From NCBI RefSeq assembly GCF_013184805.1, contig NZ_JAATNG010000002.1, forward strand, positions 310,001-374,000: a stretch of DNA of 64,000 bases, given 5' to 3'. This DNA comes from Pseudoruegeria sp. HB172150. GTDB lineage: Bacteria > Pseudomonadota > Alphaproteobacteria > Rhodobacterales > Rhodobacteraceae. A program made the translations under genes and the position numbers. Below the pieces are notes generated by a model. It was not told the origin of the DNA and did not search any database. It worked only from the letters and a program-made list of their open reading frames with translations. Of this stretch, positions 44,511-53,111 are shown one piece after another. Each line of letters starts with the position of its first letter. The stretch's first letter is position 1.

Positions 44511-46043
44511 ATGAAGGACATTCTGCAAGAGCTGGAAACCCGCCGTCACACGGCCCGTCTCGGCGGCGGCGAACGGCGGATTGAGGCGCAGCACTCCAAG
44601 GGCAAGCTGACCGCGCGAGAACGGATCGAACTATTGCTGGACGAGGACTCCTTCGAGGAGTTCGACATGTTCGTGGCGCATCGCTGCACAGATTTCGGGA
44701 TGGCGAGTCAACGCCCTTACGGTGACGGTGTGGTCACTGGTTGGGGTACCGTAAACGGCAGGCAAGTATATGTCTTTTCGCAAGATTTTACGGTCTTTGG
44801 CGGCTCCTTGTCAGAAACACATGCGCAAAAAATATGCAAAATCATGGACATGGCGGTGCAAAATGGTGCGCCGGTCATTGGGCTGAACGATTCCGGCGGT
44901 GCCCGTATCCAGGAAGGCGTCGCTTCGCTTGCGGGTTATGCGGACGTGTTCCAGCGCAATATCATGGCCTCGGGTGTGGTGCCGCAGATCTCTGTCATCA
45001 TGGGGCCCTGCGCAGGTGGTGCCGTGTATTCGCCGGCGATGACCGATTTCATCTTCATGGTGCGTGACACTTCCTACATGTTCGTGACCGGGCCGGACGT
45101 GGTTAAGACAGTGACCAACGAGGTCGTGACGGCCGAGGAACTGGGCGGTGCCTCGACCCATACAAAAAAATCTTCCGTGGCTGATGGCGCTTTCGAAAAC
45201 GATGTCGAAGCACTGGCCGAGGTTCGACGGCTTGTGGATTTCCTGCCGTTGTCGAACAGGGAGAAGCCGCCGGTACGGCCGTTCTTCGACACTCCGGAAC
45301 GGGTTGAACCGAGCCTAGACACGCTGATCCCGGACAACCCGAACCAGCCCTACGACATGAAGGAGCTGATCTTGAAGATCGCCGACGAGGGCGACTTCTA
45401 CGAGATCCAGGAAGAGCACGCTAAGAACATCATCACCGGATTCATCCGGCTGGAAGGGCAGACAGTCGGCGTGGTGGCGAACCAGCCAATGGTGCTGGCC
45501 GGTTGCCTTGACATCGACTCATCGAAAAAAGCGGCGCGGTTTGTGCGTTTCTGTGACTGCTTCGAAATCCCAATCCTGACCCTAGTTGATGTGCCGGGTT
45601 TCCTGCCGGGGACAGGACAGGAATACGGCGGCGTGATCAAACATGGGGCGAAACTGTTGTTCGCCTATGGAGAAGCGACGGTTCCCAAGGTGACTGTGAT
45701 CACAAGAAAAGCCTATGGTGGTGCCTATGATGTTATGGCGTCCAAGCACCTGCGTGGCGATTTCAACTATGCGTGGCCCACCGCAGAAATCGCGGTAATG
45801 GGCGCGAAGGGGGCCGTCGAAATTCTTCACCGGGCGGAATTGGGCGACGCGGAGAAAATCGCGCATTACACCCGCGACTATGAGGACCGCTTCGCAAACC
45901 CCTTCGTGGCGGCCGAAAAAGGTTTTATTGACGAGGTAATCATGCCGCAATCGACACGTCGGCGTCTGTGCCGGGCCTTTGCCAGCCTGCGCAACAAACA
46001 GCTACAGAACCCTTGGAAAAAGCACGACAATATACCGCTGTGA
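44511..46043 (+). CDS. pccB: Propionyl-CoA carboxylase beta subunit
   Basis: Carboxyltransferase subunit (510 aa) that moves CO2 from carboxybiotin to propionyl-CoA, giving methylmalonyl-CoA. Start at 44511 ([14 protein letters not shown] seven bases upstream) rather than the ATG two codons earlier that abuts the site. Motifs: [70 protein letters not shown], and the second half [29 protein letters not shown]. Partner pccA is 2.8 kb downstream. Confidence 0.96.
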   Translation: MKDILQELETRRHTARLGGGERRIEAQHSKGKLTARERIELLLDEDSFEEFDMFVAHRCTDFGMASQRPYGDGVVTGWGTVNGRQVYVFSQDFTVFGGSLSETHAQKICKIMDMAVQNGAPVIGLNDSGGARIQEGVASLAGYADVFQRNIMASGVVPQISVIMGPCAGGAVYSPAMTDFIFMVRDTSYMFVTGPDVVKTVTNEVVTAEELGGASTHTKKSSVADGAFENDVEALAEVRRLVDFLPLSNREKPPVRPFFDTPERVEPSLDTLIPDNPNQPYDMKELILKIADEGDFYEIQEEHAKNIITGFIRLEGQTVGVVANQPMVLAGCLDIDSSKKAARFVRFCDCFEIPILTLVDVPGFLPGTGQEYGGVIKHGAKLLFAYGEATVPKVTVITRKAYGGAYDVMASKHLRGDFNYAWPTAEIAVMGAKGAVEILHRAELGDAEKIAHYTRDYEDRFANPFVAAEKGFIDEVIMPQSTRRRLCRAFASLRNKQLQNPWKKHDNIPL

Positions 46044-46108
46044 TTAGCCCGTACATGTACCCGGGGCGTATGTAGGACCAAAGCTGTGCGTTGTAGTGGA
46101 GCGGCAGA

Positions 46109-46480
46109 CTGACCCGTAACAACTGGCATATCATCGATGGAGAGGTGCTTATCCTGTCGCGCCGCCTGCCGCCACGCTTCGATGTGGTTGCAGAAGCTCC
46201 GTTTCCGCGTATGCCCCGTAGGCGGCTGGCAAATCAGGTCCGACAGGACCTGTGGCGCGCCTTGCGAAAAACCCGTGGTTTTTCTCCGGTGATTGAAGTC
46301 GCGCCGGATGGCGAAGGTCTGCGCTTGCGCGCCGGTGGACGGATCGACGTCGACACCGTTCCACGCCAACAGATCGAGAGTATCATTGCAGCCCTCCTGA
46401 CGGACCCGGAGTTGAGGTCGAGATGGAAGCGTTTCGCGACGCGTTCTGATGGCCAACCAGGCGAGGCAGGATGCAGATAG
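46109..46480 (+). CDS. Conserved small protein of the pcc locus, probable CTG start
   Basis: Basic protein of 111-123 aa without signal peptide or known domain (WHIIDGEVLILSRRLPPRFDVVAEAPFPRMPRRRLANQVRQDLW). The first standard start is GTG at 46145, but the frame is open to a stop at 46096 and the twelve codons before the GTG read L-TRNNWHIIDGE, which continue the protein naturally. Near-cognate CTG at 46109 has GGAG seven bases upstream and no ATG/GTG/TTG alternative exists in between. 65 bases after pccB. Function unknown. Confidence 0.6.
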   Translation: MTRNNWHIIDGEVLILSRRLPPRFDVVAEAPFPRMPRRRLANQVRQDLWRALRKTRGFSPVIEVAPDGEGLRLRAGGRIDVDTVPRQQIESIIAALLTDPELRSRWKRFATRSDGQPGEAGCR

Positions 46481-47034
46481 AGCCAATTATCCACGGCGAC
46501 CCGGCCAGAGTCGGGCGGGCGGCAAAAAACACTGCGCGACTGCGAGCTTTCATGCGGAACCCGGCTGGAGATCGATTCGGCGGAATGGCGGCCGACCATA
46601 TCAATTACGACCTTTTGCCGCAGCCTGCCTCAGGAACTCCAAAAAAAACTTTCGAAATCGAACAAAGCATGCATTCGCCTCGCGTGTTCAGCCAGTGCAA
46701 CCGGTTTAATTCCGACTCGCCGATTGGTTCCGGATCTGGCTCCCAGGGGGATCTCCCGGAATGCGCGACTCGAGGTCGACGTCGGTCCGCCCGGGCTGGG
46801 TTCAGTAGGCGAGGCAAGGCATCAACTGCAGCAACTTTGAATTGTCGGCGCTACTCAGAACCCAGCATACCCAGATCAGATAAGGCTATGAAGCTTGGGT
46901 CGGTGCCGAAACCAAGGCGCCGAAACAATAATCTATTTAATTTCAGTGTCCTACCGGACTTTCCCGCTATGACAAAGCTCGTTCAAGGTCAACCGGGAAA
47001 TGGATTCAAGCGCTGTGCAACGGTGAGCTGAAAG
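46481..47034. other. Gene-poor stretch in the pcc locus
   Basis: A plus-strand frame 46471-47031 (186 codons) starts inside the previous gene with GAGG four bases upstream. Its first ~60 codons (IHGDPARVGRAAKNTARLRA, GGMAADHINYDLL) look somewhat protein-like; the rest is Ser/Arg-rich low-quality sequence. Minus-strand frames here are no better. Possibly a degraded gene or a short coupled ORF; no repeat ends or hairpin terminator identified. Confidence 0.3.
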
Positions 47035-47424
47035 ATGCGACCGCTAGCCATTATTTTCGCGATCAATGCCTCACTGGCGAATGCTCAATCTGTCAACGTC
47101 CCTTCGGGCCAGCCCGTTGAGTTCGTAGAAGTGGTGCGAGATACCCGTGGACCGCAAGGGCTGACATGGCGGTTCCGATTCGTTGCCCCGGAGATTGACA
47201 GGACTTCCGGCTCCATCGGGTTCGAGGAAGCCGCCGTCGATATGGATCACCTTTGCAACAAATTCGCCGTTCCGCGCCTGCCAACGATGGGGCCGGTCCC
47301 GAAACAGATCGTCATATCCATGAGCGATGCACCGGTGGATTTCGGCGCGCCGGCGCCAGAAATCACCCAGTTTTTCGAGGCTTACAGGGTCGAAGACGAT
47401 AGCTGCATTTGGGAAGGCATCTGA
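47035..47424 (+). CDS. Secreted DUF6497-like protein
   Basis: Protein of 129 aa with a short signal peptide (LAIIFAINASLANAQ). The mature part (VNVPSGQPVEFVEVVRDTRGPQGLTWRFRFVAPEI) and cysteines at CNKF and DDSCIW fit the Rhodobacterales family annotated as DUF6497. Periplasmic; function unknown. It stands between pccB and pccA, as small conserved genes often do in this group. Confidence 0.7.
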   Translation: MRPLAIIFAINASLANAQSVNVPSGQPVEFVEVVRDTRGPQGLTWRFRFVAPEIDRTSGSIGFEEAAVDMDHLCNKFAVPRLPTMGPVPKQIVISMSDAPVDFGAPAPEITQFFEAYRVEDDSCIWEGI

Positions 47425-47635
47425 TGCGACCACAATATGTTGCGCAATTTGGAGGCTCAAAAGGGGTGGTTGATGCAAGCCTGCCACAGCGCCCACAACG
47501 CCGCCAACCGGAATTTCCTTTTCATATGGAATGTTCTATCGTCATGGGAGGTTACCGGACAGTGACCTGTACCTCAAATGGGAGGCCCCGCGTCGGTTAT
47601 GCGCTTGGCCTTCATTGTATTGACAGGAGATTAAC

Positions 47636-47776
47636 ATGGCGAAGAGCGTCAAAATCGTCCTCGCGTTCGGCCTGGTGGCTTTCGCGGCTGCTTGCGCCCA
47701 GCAAGAAGAAGAAGTGGTCTACGTCGAGCCCGAGCCGATCACGACCGAACCGGTTTACACCGGCAAGTACAAGTAA
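47636..47776 (+). CDS. 46-residue putative lipoprotein
   Basis: Very short protein: hydrophobic leader (SVKIVLAFGLVAFAAAC) with a relaxed lipobox, then an acidic/Tyr-rich mature part (EEEVVYVEPEPITTEPVYTGKYK). CAGGAG eight bases before the ATG and a hairpin right after the stop mark it as a real unit. Function unknown; perhaps an envelope stress or structural peptide. The 211 bases before it (47425-47635) show no gene. Confidence 0.65.
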   Translation: MAKSVKIVLAFGLVAFAAACAQQEEEVVYVEPEPITTEPVYTGKYK

Positions 47777-47784
47777 TGCTTGTA

Positions 47785-47810
47785 CGGGACGGGCGCTTGC
47801 GCCCGTCCCG
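47785..47810 (+). terminator. 12-base perfect hairpin after the small lipoprotein
   Basis: CGGGACGGGCGC / GCGCCCGTCCCG separated by TT, nine bases after the stop. No T-run follows, so it may protect the mRNA end or work with Rho rather than act as a classical terminator. Confidence 0.65.
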
Positions 47811-47845
47811 AACAGCCGCGAAGCCCTTGCAGCAGCGGGGCAGAA

Positions 47846-48196
47846 ATGCTGAAGCATCGCGGTTTTCCGGGGCGACTGCCCGGGACTGATTTCCAGTTCG
47901 TCATCCGCAGAGCAAATCCGCGCGGCGCTACCCCGCTCGCGCGTCGAGAGCGTTTTGCAGATCGCAAGCCCGCCGACCGGCGTGCTGACGCTGGGTTTCT
48001 CCAGGCACTTTGGGACCATTTTGGAGACGCGCCTTTCGAGCGCGGTAACCTAGATGCCGGGCGCATCTCCTGGCTTTTCGAGCGCGAAGTGGTACCGGCT
48101 GAAGATCCATTCGATCCCGTCAGTTACGACGCGCTTTTGCGCATCGACGTCGACGCCGCGCGGGCAGCGTTTCCAGATCTGGATCTGGACACATGA
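47846..48196 (+). CDS. Conserved-looking cytosolic protein of unknown function
   Basis: Protein of 116 aa from the ATG at 47846 (GGGGCAG upstream). Basic N-terminal half, then DAGFLQALWDHFGDAPFERGNLDAGRISWLFEREVVPAEDPFDPVSYDALLRID. No domain recognised, no signal peptide. An ATGA at its stop opens a further frame, but that one degenerates quickly into a terminator region and I do not call it. Confidence 0.5.
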   Translation: MLKHRGFPGRLPGTDFQFVIRRANPRGATPLARRERFADRKPADRRADAGFLQALWDHFGDAPFERGNLDAGRISWLFEREVVPAEDPFDPVSYDALLRIDVDAARAAFPDLDLDT

Positions 48197-48370
48197 TCGG
48201 CGTTTTTCCGCAGGGTCATCTTTGGTTTCGGCGGGAAACAGCGCATCCGCAGATGGCTGTCGCGTTGCGCTTTGCAGAATTGGAAAACACGGCCAGATTG
48301 AACTTCGAGACTCGTGACCGACAGCTCTTGAGCGAGGGTTCGCGTCTCAACCGTTACCCTTCCCCTTATA

Positions 48371-48408
48371 GACGGTCTGACCTTCCCCGGGTCAGACCGT
48401 CACCTTTT
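48371..48408 (+). terminator. Strong intrinsic terminator
   Basis: Perfect 12-base stem GACGGTCTGACC / GGTCAGACCGTC with a 7-base loop, followed by ACCTTTTT. It ends the transcript of the 116-aa protein gene. The rest of 48197-48530 has no supported gene and should hold the promoter of the next lipoprotein. Confidence 0.9.
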
Positions 48409-48530
48409 TCTTGCGTCCGGGATTGGCGGCAAGCTGCGCACCAGGCTCGCAATCTTGCGCGCCGCTTTGATCTTTTTGGTTCCCGACCAATATCTTCTGC
48501 CAGAGCAGTCAAAAATAGGGAACCGAACCC

Positions 48531-48740
48531 ATGCATATCAAACTCTGGGCCGCTTTGGCGGCCGCTGCCATCAGCCTGTCTGCCTGCGGTGAAACACCTC
48601 TCGAACAGGGAGCGCTTGGTGCGGGCGCAGGTACGGGCGCAGCTTTGCTTACAGGCGGTGACCTCGCCACCGGCGCCGTGCTGGGCGCTGCGGGCAACCT
48701 GGCCTACTGTCAATACGTCGACCGGGCAAAGTGCCAGTAA
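48531..48740 (+). CDS. Small glycine-rich lipoprotein
   Basis: 69 aa with a canonical lipobox (ISLSAC). The mature part is a Gly/Ala helix with glycine-zipper spacing (GALGAGAGTGAALLTGGDLATGAVLGAAGN) and ends LAYCQYVDRAKCQ with two cysteines. Likely anchored in the outer membrane. Two hairpins follow before pccA. Confidence 0.75.
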   Translation: MHIKLWAALAAAAISLSACGETPLEQGALGAGAGTGAALLTGGDLATGAVLGAAGNLAYCQYVDRAKCQ

Positions 48741-48781
48741 CCTGCTGAACTTACCGGCGGCTACGCCGGAAACGACCGCCG

Positions 48782-48812
48782 AAGCCGTCCGGGTCATGTA
48801 CCCGGGCGGCTT
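48782..48812 (+). terminator. Hairpin between small lipoprotein and pccA
   Basis: Twelve-pair stem AGCCG-T-CCGGGT / ACCCGG-G-CGGCT (one T-G wobble), 5-base loop, then TT. A second smaller stem CCGGCG-GCTA-CGCCGG lies just before it (48754-48769). Terminator for the lipoprotein or leader structure of pccA. Confidence 0.6.
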
Positions 48813-48866
48813 TCGTCGTTTGATCATTGCCCGGCGGCCAACGCCGGCAGGGAAAGGGAACGGGAC

Positions 48867-50912
48867 ATGTTCAAGAAAATACTGATCGCCAACCGGGGGG
48901 AGATCGCGTGCCGGGTGATCAAGACGGCGCGAAAGATGGGTATCGCGACGGTGGCGGTCTATTCTGATGCCGACAAGCATGCCCTGCACGTGCAGATGGC
49001 GGACGAGGCGGTACATATCGGGCCGCCGCCGGCGAACCAGTCCTATATCGTGATCGACAAGATCCTGGAGGCGATAAAGGCCACCGGGGCAGCGGCGGTG
49101 CATCCCGGCTATGGCTTCCTGTCGGAGAACCCGAGGTTCGCTGAAGCGCTGGACAAGGCCGGCGTCGCCTTTGTCGGCCCACCCAAAGGCGCGATCGAAG
49201 CGATGGGCGACAAGATCACCTCGAAGAAGATCGCGGCGGAAGCGGGCGTCAGCACGGTGCCGGGATACATGGGGCTGATCGAGGATGCGGACGAGGCGGT
49301 GAAGATCTCGACCGAGATCGGCTATCCGGTGATGATCAAGGCCAGTGCCGGCGGCGGCGGCAAGGGGATGCGGATCGCCTGGAACGACGAGGAGGCGCGC
49401 GAGGGCTTTCAGTCGTCGAAGAACGAGGCGGCGGCGAGTTTCGGCGACGACCGGATCTTTATCGAAAAGTTCGTGACCCAGCCGCGTCATATCGAGATAC
49501 AGGTGCTGGCGGACCAGCACGGAAATGCCATCCATCTGAACGAGCGGGAATGCTCGATCCAGCGCCGGAACCAGAAAGTGGTGGAAGAAGCTCCATCGCC
49601 GTTCCTGGATCCAGAGACTCGCAAGGCGATGGGCGAGCAGGCGGTCGCGCTGGCCAAGGCAGTCGACTACGCGAGCGCTGGCACGGTTGAGTTCATCGTC
49701 GACGGAGAGAAGAATTTCTACTTTCTCGAGATGAATACCAGGCTTCAGGTCGAACATCCTGTCACGGAACTGATAACCGGCGTCGATCTGGTCGAGCAGA
49801 TGATTCGCGTCGCGAATGGCGAAAAACTCTCTCTGAAACAGGATGATATCGGTATCGACGGCTGGGCTATCGAAAACCGCCTCTACGCCGAGGATCCCTA
49901 TCGCGGGTTCCTGCCCTCCATCGGTCGCCTGACGCGTTACCGCCCGCCGGAGGAAGTCGCTGCCGGTCCCTTGCTGGCAAAAGGTAACTGGCAGGGCGAT
50001 GCGCCAGAGGGTGAACTTGCGGTTCGAAATGATACCGGGGTCTATGAAGGTGGCGAGATCAGCATGTATTACGATCCGATGATTGCCAAACTCTGCACCT
50101 GGGGTCGTGATCGTGACGAAGCCATCGAGGGGATGCGAGTGGCGCTTGATAGCTTCGAGGTCGAGGGGATCGGTCACAACCTGCCGTTCCTGTCGGCAGT
50201 TATGGATCATCCGCGATTCATCCAGGGGCAGATCACGACGGCTTTCATCGCCGAGGAATACCCGGACGGCTTTGAAGGAGTGGAACTGAATCAGTCTGCG
50301 CTACGCCGCATTGCGGCCGCCTGCGCGGCGATGAACCGCGTGGCGGAAATCCGACGCACACGGATTTCTGGACGGATGGACAACCACGAGCGACGTGTCG
50401 GCGAAGAATGGATCGTCAGTCTGCAAGGCACAGATTTCAAGCTCAGCATCTGTGCAGATAAAGACGGTTCGACCATCAAGTTCGAGGACGATGCGACGCA
50501 CAGGGTTAGGGGCAATTGGTCGCCTGGTGACCCGCTTGCAAAGATCGAGGTCGACGGCGCGCCATTGATTATGAAGGTCGGCAAAGTTTCGGGTGGATTC
50601 CGAATCCGTTGTCGGGGCGCGGATCTGAAAGTGCATGTCCGCACTCCGCGCCAAGCGGAACTGGCGGCTCTAATGCCGGAAAAGCTGCCGCCTGACACAT
50701 CGAAGATGCTGCTATGCCCGATGCCGGGACTCATCGTCAAAATCAATGTCGAGGTAGGTCAGGAAGTGCAGGAGGGTCAGGCGCTCTGCACTGTCGAAGC
50801 GATGAAGATGGAGAACATTCTGCGTGCGGAGCGAAAAGCTCAGGTGAAAAAGATAAACGCCGGGCCCGGTGATAGCCTGGCAGTGGATGACGTGATCATG
50901 GAGTTTGAATGA
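48867..50912 (+). CDS. pccA: Propionyl-CoA carboxylase alpha subunit (biotin carboxylase)
   Basis: 681 aa. Biotin carboxylase domain at about 1-450 (KILIANRGEIACRV, ATP-grasp GGGGKGMR, EMNTRLQVEHPVTE), a linking BT domain, and a C-terminal biotinyl domain with EAMKMEN where Lys carries biotin. Carboxylates biotin with ATP and bicarbonate for PccB. Its stop overlaps the next gene by ATGA. Unlike pccB, no TTTGC repeat is visible directly upstream. Confidence 0.96.
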   Translation: MFKKILIANRGEIACRVIKTARKMGIATVAVYSDADKHALHVQMADEAVHIGPPPANQSYIVIDKILEAIKATGAAAVHPGYGFLSENPRFAEALDKAGVAFVGPPKGAIEAMGDKITSKKIAAEAGVSTVPGYMGLIEDADEAVKISTEIGYPVMIKASAGGGGKGMRIAWNDEEAREGFQSSKNEAAASFGDDRIFIEKFVTQPRHIEIQVLADQHGNAIHLNERECSIQRRNQKVVEEAPSPFLDPETRKAMGEQAVALAKAVDYASAGTVEFIVDGEKNFYFLEMNTRLQVEHPVTELITGVDLVEQMIRVANGEKLSLKQDDIGIDGWAIENRLYAEDPYRGFLPSIGRLTRYRPPEEVAAGPLLAKGNWQGDAPEGELAVRNDTGVYEGGEISMYYDPMIAKLCTWGRDRDEAIEGMRVALDSFEVEGIGHNLPFLSAVMDHPRFIQGQITTAFIAEEYPDGFEGVELNQSALRRIAAACAAMNRVAEIRRTRISGRMDNHERRVGEEWIVSLQGTDFKLSICADKDGSTIKFEDDATHRVRGNWSPGDPLAKIEVDGAPLIMKVGKVSGGFRIRCRGADLKVHVRTPRQAELAALMPEKLPPDTSKMLLCPMPGLIVKINVEVGQEVQEGQALCTVEAMKMENILRAERKAQVKKINAGPGDSLAVDDVIMEFE

Positions 50913-52498
50913 CCTCCGTCGACGGCCTTCAGACGGACGCAGTAACATCGTCCTCGCGCCGGATGACGCTTCTCTCGGTCAGCGCCGCGTTGGGCTATTT
51001 CGTCGTGCTGCAGATGGCGGCCTACCTGACTGCTGGCGGTCACTTCGAATACCCGCTGGACGATCCCTACATCCATATGGCCATGGCAGAGCAGATCGTG
51101 GCCGGGAACTATGGCATCAACAACGGCGAGACGGTGGCCGCTGCGTCCTCACCTGTCTTCCCTTTGCTGCTTCTGCCCTTGGCAGGCAGCCCGCTGCAAC
51201 TGTATCTGCCATTGCTCTGGAACGTCGTCGGGCTCTTCGTCTGTGCCGTGCTTTGGGCCCGCATCTTGTGGAAGGCTGGTTACCAGGGGCCAACGGGCCT
51301 TTTCCTGGCTGCGGTCGGCCCGTTCTTCCTAAACATGGGGGGAGTCGCGTTCAGCGGTATGGAGCATTCGCTGCATGTCGCAGCCAGCCTTTCCATCGTT
51401 TTGGGACTGTTGATCTTCGCCGACGATAGGCGGATCGGCTTTGCGCTTATCTTGGGCGTCTTGCTTGCACCGGCGTTCCGGGTAGAGGGGCTGGCGCTCG
51501 CGCTGCTTGCCTCAGGTGCGGTTGCCATCTCTGGCAGGTGGCGCGCGGGGATCGGTCTGGGATTGCTCGCGGTCCTGCCAGTTGCTGTATTTGCGATGTT
51601 TCTGATGTCGCTGGGCCTCGATCCGATGCCGAACTCCATTCGGGTAAAACTCTCTGCTGTTGGGCCCGAGGAAAGTGGGATCGTCGCGTATCTCGCCAAC
51701 AAGGCGCAGCAGACGTGGGACAAGGAAACCGGTCGCGCACTGATCCTTTTCGTCGCTGTTGGGCTTGCTTTGCTGGCGGTGCCGGACATCCGCAAATCCC
51801 GGCGCGTGATCGTGTTGCTGACCGTCACCGGCGCGGGAATGGCGCATCTGCTGTTCGGCCGGTTCGGATGGTTCGACCGGTACGAGAATTACATCATGGC
51901 GACGATGGCTGCTGGTCTGCTTGCCGTCTCTGCGCGCCCCGGTGTCGACAAGCGCAATCTGATGCCAGTGTTCGCATTCCTCCCGGCGGTCATCTCCGGC
52001 ACCTATTATCTGCAACACGCAGTGATCTATTACCCCTCCGCCCCGCGAGACATCCGCGTTCAGCAGGGCGAGGTGGCGAGGCTTGCCAAGGAACTCCTGG
52101 ACGAGCCGGTTGCTGTAAACGACGTTGGCCATGTCGCATGGCAGAACTCAAACTACGTGCTGGACCTGGCGGGGCTGGGGAACGACGAGGCCGCCGCCTA
52201 CATGTTCGAGAAAAACCAGCCGGACGGCTGGATGGATGCGCTCACCGCAAAGCACGGCACGGTGCTCGCGATGGTGTATGATAGTTGGTACGAGCCGGAA
52301 GCGATGGGCGAGGACTGGCGGCAGATAGGCGTACTCATCACCGAGGGACCGGCCTACTTCCTAGGCGACAATGGCGTCGCTTTTTATCTGACCGAAGGAG
52401 ACGCCGATCCGGCGCCCTATCTGGACGCGATTCGGGAGTGGAAAAAAGACATCCCGGAGGGCGCCTACTTCCGTTTCGAAAAGGAATTCGCAGAATGA
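50909..52498 (+). CDS. Polytopic membrane protein coupled to pccA (GT39-like)
   Basis: 529 aa with about ten membrane helices and a soluble C-terminal part (about 385-529). The first loop PLDDPYIHMAMAEQIVAGNYGINNGETVAAASSPVFPLLL carries an acidic pair and a layout like the periplasmic loop of GT39/ArnT-type glycosyltransferases, so a polyprenyl-phosphate sugar transferase is possible. Starts in a four-base overlap with pccA, hence translated with it, though no link to propionate is known to me. Confidence 0.65.
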   Translation: MTSVDGLQTDAVTSSSRRMTLLSVSAALGYFVVLQMAAYLTAGGHFEYPLDDPYIHMAMAEQIVAGNYGINNGETVAAASSPVFPLLLLPLAGSPLQLYLPLLWNVVGLFVCAVLWARILWKAGYQGPTGLFLAAVGPFFLNMGGVAFSGMEHSLHVAASLSIVLGLLIFADDRRIGFALILGVLLAPAFRVEGLALALLASGAVAISGRWRAGIGLGLLAVLPVAVFAMFLMSLGLDPMPNSIRVKLSAVGPEESGIVAYLANKAQQTWDKETGRALILFVAVGLALLAVPDIRKSRRVIVLLTVTGAGMAHLLFGRFGWFDRYENYIMATMAAGLLAVSARPGVDKRNLMPVFAFLPAVISGTYYLQHAVIYYPSAPRDIRVQQGEVARLAKELLDEPVAVNDVGHVAWQNSNYVLDLAGLGNDEAAAYMFEKNQPDGWMDALTAKHGTVLAMVYDSWYEPEAMGEDWRQIGVLITEGPAYFLGDNGVAFYLTEGDADPAPYLDAIREWKKDIPEGAYFRFEKEFAE

Positions 52499-52508
52499 CC
52501 GCCGAGGC

Positions 52509-53015
52509 TTATCGCCCCGCAGCCGCGTCGCGGATTTCCTGTTTGCGCAGCGGCCATTTGTCTATGGCATGGCTGATCTCGCGCACGTCCCAGGGCGACG
52601 GTTTGCGCAGATTCACGTTTCCGTCCTTGGCCAGAAGCGTCAGTTGGAAGCCACGGGGGCGAAGTTTCGTTCGGACGGATGTGCGCGCCGCCGGGTCGGT
52701 GTCTGTGATCACAACCACGTCACGCTCGATCAGGGCCTCGGGACGATCCAGCAACAATTCCATCTGTTTCTGGAAGCGCGGGTCTGCTTCGGAATCCGCA
52801 AAGACAACCACGGGCCGCTTCACCCACAGAAAGTCATCAAGCGCGACTTCCGTCGAGTCGACCACAAGCAATTCTGGTTCGACCGGCCCTTCAGCGGTTT
52901 CTTCGCTATCGCTCAAGGCAGGCGCGTCGGTTGCCGTCATCACCGAGGCTTCCTGCGCCGACGCTCCAAACGCCAGCGCAGCAGCGCAAAGGAAAGTAAC
53001 TATCCGGGCCATCAT
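52509..53015 (-). CDS. Secreted DUF4174 protein
   Basis: 168 aa; signal peptide (IVTFLCAAALAFGASAQ), an acidic linker, then a DUF4174 domain (LDDFLWVKRPVVVFADSEADPRFQKQMELL, DVVVITDTDPAARTSVRTKLRPRGFQLTLLAKDGNV), a thioredoxin-like fold without the CxxC. Periplasmic; function unknown. It reads against the pcc/mcm genes. Confidence 0.8.
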   Translation of the reverse strand: MMARIVTFLCAAALAFGASAQEASVMTATDAPALSDSEETAEGPVEPELLVVDSTEVALDDFLWVKRPVVVFADSEADPRFQKQMELLLDRPEALIERDVVVITDTDPAARTSVRTKLRPRGFQLTLLAKDGNVNLRKPSPWDVREISHAIDKWPLRKQEIRDAAAGR

Positions 53016-53111
53016 TCCTCCTGACCCCTCGCATATAGGATGGACGGCCCGAGAATCGAAGAGCCATCGCGCCCCGGCTGCCGGGGTGCTGCCAGGAGAG
53101 GAGGCGAAACC

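Noticed and set aside
48193-48885. 230-codon plus-strand frame starting in an ATGA overlap
   Set aside because: Runs through a strong terminator and across the well-supported 69-aa lipoprotein gene in another frame; only the first ~50 codons could be real.
48366-50210. 614-codon minus-strand frame
   Set aside because: Lies entirely antisense to pccA, which has all family motifs; His/Arg-rich composition typical of a GC-rich shadow frame.
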